Below the pieces are notes generated by a model. It saw only the letters and a program-made list of their open reading frames with translations. It was not told the DNA's origin and searched no databases. Position numbers and translations under genes: made by a program. Shown one piece after another: positions 61,275 to 64,000 of a DNA stretch of 64,000 nucleotides (position 1 is the stretch's first letter; every line of letters begins with the position of its first letter). The DNA is taken from assembly GCA_021464245.1 (NCBI GenBank), contig JADCRB010000034.1, forward strand, positions 1,178,001 to 1,242,000. The letters are read 5' to 3'. This DNA comes from Carallia brachiata (lineage: Eukaryota > Streptophyta > Magnoliopsida > Malpighiales > Rhizophoraceae).

Positions 61275-62531
61275 GCAATGTTAATTTAATAGCTGTGCAG
61301 GAAAGATTGTTCCAGTTTTTCTTTTATGTTTCTTATTGGAAAACTTGTTCTTTGGATGGTGTTATTGATTACGAACTTCCTGATCCCCTTTTGGATATGG
61401 AGGAAGAAAAGGCTATACGGTTTGCGAAAGAGAAAACCTTCATTGAAGCCACAGAGAAGAAGGCAAAGTTATACATTGCAGGGATCAAATGATGTCTAAA
61501 TCACTGTCTGGTAAGCTGGGAAAGAAAACCTTATCAAGGAAAAGGATCGTCTGCCTGTGAACTCGAAAGCATTCTTCCTATCTTATTGGTGCAATGCTTC
61601 AAATTTTTTTCCATGTACCAAAAAAAAATGCTTCAAATTTTTGGTCTGCAGGGAGGCATTCTTCCAATCTTACTCAACTAATGCTTTGAATCTTTAGCCT
61701 TACCTTGTTGTAATTGACCTTTAGGCTGCTGCAACATATCCTTGAAGAGATCATTATTTTTAGGTCAATCAATATCCTTGAAGAGATCTTTTTCTTTTCA
61801 ACCCATTAGTATCAATATCAAGCTATGCTGCCATGAGTGTGGCGAGCTGGTAGTGCATAGACATATTTTAGCATGTGCTTTTTTGCCGTGTCATCCATTC
61901 ATGATGCAGCTGTGTTCTAGCTAGAGGTCTTTATATCCTTTTGACTCTTTTTAAATTGTCATTTTAGAGAGCCGAGGCTCGAGTTATTCAAGTTCAAGTT
62001 TGATTTCTGGATTGGTTTACTGGTGTAAAGGTTTTATAATACTAGTAATTGATTAGACTAAGAAAATTAACAAGCTCCATGATGACAAGTCTTATTATTT
62101 TCACTGGCTGTTTAGAGCAGATAAACACTTACTTGCTACAGTTGACATCATTCTCTTCAGGTACTAAGTTCCTATTTTGGATAGATCACTTCCAGATCTA
62201 CTAGGTTCATGGTTCCATATCTGTAGGGGCAGATCAATTGGTCTTGACAGCTCCTTCCATGGGTTGTTATTGAGGGTAATGTGTTTTGGATGGAATGAGT
62301 CTCTGTCTATGTGTGAACTTCATCAGTTACTTTGGTCTGATAAAAAAAGCTTACGCTTCCAATTGGAGAGGTTCATAGACATCACCATTGAGCATACAAG
62401 TATTGAACTTAATTGATGCAGGACTTGTTTCCTAAAGGAAAATGATTATTTTATGCTTTATTTGTGAATTTGTGTCTCATATTATAGATTAGGGGGCATG
62501 CTTCCCCATTCTGAGCTGATGGCATCTGTAA

Positions 62532-62750
62532 ATATATCTATAAATGCTTTGTGAAGTTGGTACACTTTATGCTATGAAAGGAATTGCACCAATAAATTCA
62601 CCTGGTTAGCACTATCTCTTATCTTGTTGGTAATATATATCTATAAATGCTCTGCGAAGTTGGTACACTTTATGCTATGAAAGGAATTGCACTAAGAAAT
62701 TCACCCAGTTAGCACTACATATAGTTTTTCTCTTATCTTGTTGGTTGCTC
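62532..62750. repeat. 103-bp tandem duplication in a kinesin copy III intron
   Basis: 'atatctataaatgct.tg.gaagttggtacactttatgctatgaaaggaattgcac' type sequence occurs twice in direct order, at about 62532 and 62635, with only a few substitutions and one insertion (acatatagttttt) in the second unit. Confidence 0.85.
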
Positions 62751-64000
62751 AAAACAAAATGCTTATTCTGACACAGACATATGTAAATTGAAATTAATTT
62801 TGACATTACTGACTGAAATGTCCTAACTAAGGCATGTATGTTAAGATTGCTTTCTTATTCTAAGTCTCTAACCACATCATGTTCTTAATTTGATGATTAT
62901 GGTGTTGAAAATGGCAGGAAAAAGTCAATAGGATCCTGGAGGGAAGAATGTAAAATCTTCAGAGAAAGATAGCCATGTTCTGGGAGAAATGCGAGCAGGA
63001 GACAGACCGCAGGTGGGGGTAATTCTCTCACGTGTATGAATAGTCATTGAATGACATAGTTTGTTGCATACTTCTCCTTTGGTAGTTGATATCCAGCTTC
63101 CTAAATTCGAAACTTTTTCTTCCCCTACTCTATTGGTGTAGTGGTTCACAAGAATTGCTGATAAAAGGGGAACTTTGAAAGGGAACGAGATAAAGAGATG
63201 CTTTAAGGATGTGGATATCAACCAAAGTGATCTGGAACTTGGTAGAAAACATAGTGACAAAATGGTAAGTTCATCATGAATATTTTTGTATTTGCATCCT
63301 GTCATCTTCTGAATGTTCCTCAACTGGAAACTTTTGCTCCCAATGGAAGAATTTCAAGCATGGAAGCCAAAATGCTGAAAGTGAGTTCCAATAAACTTTT
63401 GTTATCCATAGGCATGTGTTCATGATTTGGATCATCGTGCCGGCATGACGGAAGCCAAAACCTTAGTTCCCATGCGACATTTGTTTGCATCTCAAAAGTA
63501 CAAAGTATTAGGTCCTTGGGACTTAGTTTGTGTGAAAGATATTCCAGCCGTTCGTTCTTGACTATTCCTTTGGGCTCATCGCCAGTGCGCATCAGACAAG
63601 CTTCACCGCATTGTTGCCACTATCGGGTTTTTATTTTGACCCTAGTAATTAACTATTTCAAAGGTTTTAGTCTGAACATATTTTTTGCTCGCTTCTCAGT
63701 GGATTAAATCATTAGCATCAGTTTCATTTTCATGTTTTACCTTCTAACACTTGTTTTCTTGGCGTCTTTGACTATGAGATGTATATTACAGTTTCCCTGC
63801 ACGCTAAAACATCATGATATCGATAGCTGTAACGAGGATTGAAAGTGACAAATGAGGCTTCGGGGAATACAAGCGAATGCGAAGTTGGATGTCTGTCGTT
63901 TGTACACAAGGAAATAGTAGGCGAGTTGGATCTTAGGAAAAGGAAGGATGATGCAGCTTCAAAGAGGCTGAAGTACTAGTAGTTAGCGTTTTATGGAATT

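Larger units (their letters stand above)
56650..63979 (+). pseudogene. KIN-7O-like kinesin pseudogene, copy III (longest)
   Basis: Islands in KIN-7O order. 56757-56850: GARPPTAEDANTS. 56935-57030: KEIVVAAVRGFKGIF. 57427-57527: P-loop exon FAYGQINGGKTNKM with IEPGVHP, where the consensus is FAYGQTNSGKT. 57890-57973: YMEFYNEDIN, then after a lost base PEHRKLQINES. 58713-58800: a decayed LHEEL exon. 59466-59550: SVDFQKQIQE-like. 59707-59800: SLAKEKENFGKYLMKTRTKL. 59905-60054: KAVVKRELVQLHGQKILLE. 60725-60775: AFEMESTIASFKKEVVA. 60781-60905: AQKEKEEAVSRHQSLS, stop, QEEVSRL. Two 84-nt exons at 61024-61107 and 61191-61274. 61395-61490: DMEEEKAIRFAKEKTFIEAT. 63135-63264: KGNEIKRCFKDVDINQSDLE. 63845-63979: a basic C-terminus LRKRKDDAASKRLKY before TAG. 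Switch motifs SSRSHT and DLAGSE were not found. Several stops and frame breaks. Late stalk exons are better kept than the motor, so a transcribed motor-less product cannot be excluded. Confidence 0.75.

Overview
The window is nuclear DNA from a eudicot plant. Genes are split by introns with GT..AG borders, intergenic DNA is very AT-rich, and there are long A/T, G/C and dinucleotide runs, LINE, SINE-like and MITE-like debris. Every recognisable gene is plant-type. The species cannot be named from the sequence. There are no operons, CRISPR arrays or bacterial features.

Layout. 1-1.4 kb: a decayed LINE ORF1 on the minus strand, cut by the window edge. 4.9-5.1 kb: a possible 48-residue microprotein gene (minus). 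7.8-14.5 kb: condensin subunit CAP-D2 (plus, 15 exons). 15.0-18.8 kb: tubulin-folding cofactor B (minus, 8 exons including a 42-nt micro-exon), tail-to-tail with CAP-D2. 22.2-24.7 kb: a plant protein of unknown function carrying the A_thal_3526/TIGR01589 domain (plus). 26.4-27.9 kb: a type-A cytokinin response regulator of the ARR8/ARR9 kind (minus, 5 exons, one GC-AG intron). 28-40 kb: a gene-poor stretch with a second SINE-like copy and a LINE 3' end. 40.4-43.0 kb: a strictosidine-synthase-like protein (plus). 47.2-50.6 kb: an organelle-targeted HAD-like protein (plus). 52.0-52.4 kb: a nested 40/80-bp minisatellite. 52.8-64 kb: three unprocessed, tandem, decayed copies of a CENP-E-like kinesin gene of the KIN-7O type, with a MITE-like element between copies I and II.

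How the genes relate. They act separately: chromosome condensation, tubulin folding, cytokinin feedback, a vacuolar/secretory beta-propeller and an organelle HAD protein. What binds them is shared ancestry. From memory, CAP-D2, ARR9 and the SSL gene are close neighbours in one Arabidopsis block, while TFCB, the TIGR01589 gene and KIN-7O lie together in another, so the window seems to interleave two conserved blocks.

Quality warning. CAP-D2, the TIGR01589 gene, ARR8/9, SSL and HAD genes each carry one or more single- or two-base frame breaks, mostly in short homopolymers, inside otherwise perfectly conserved exons. I read these as consensus errors and annotate the genes as real. The kinesin copies are different: stops, lost exons and a damaged P-loop mark true pseudogenes.
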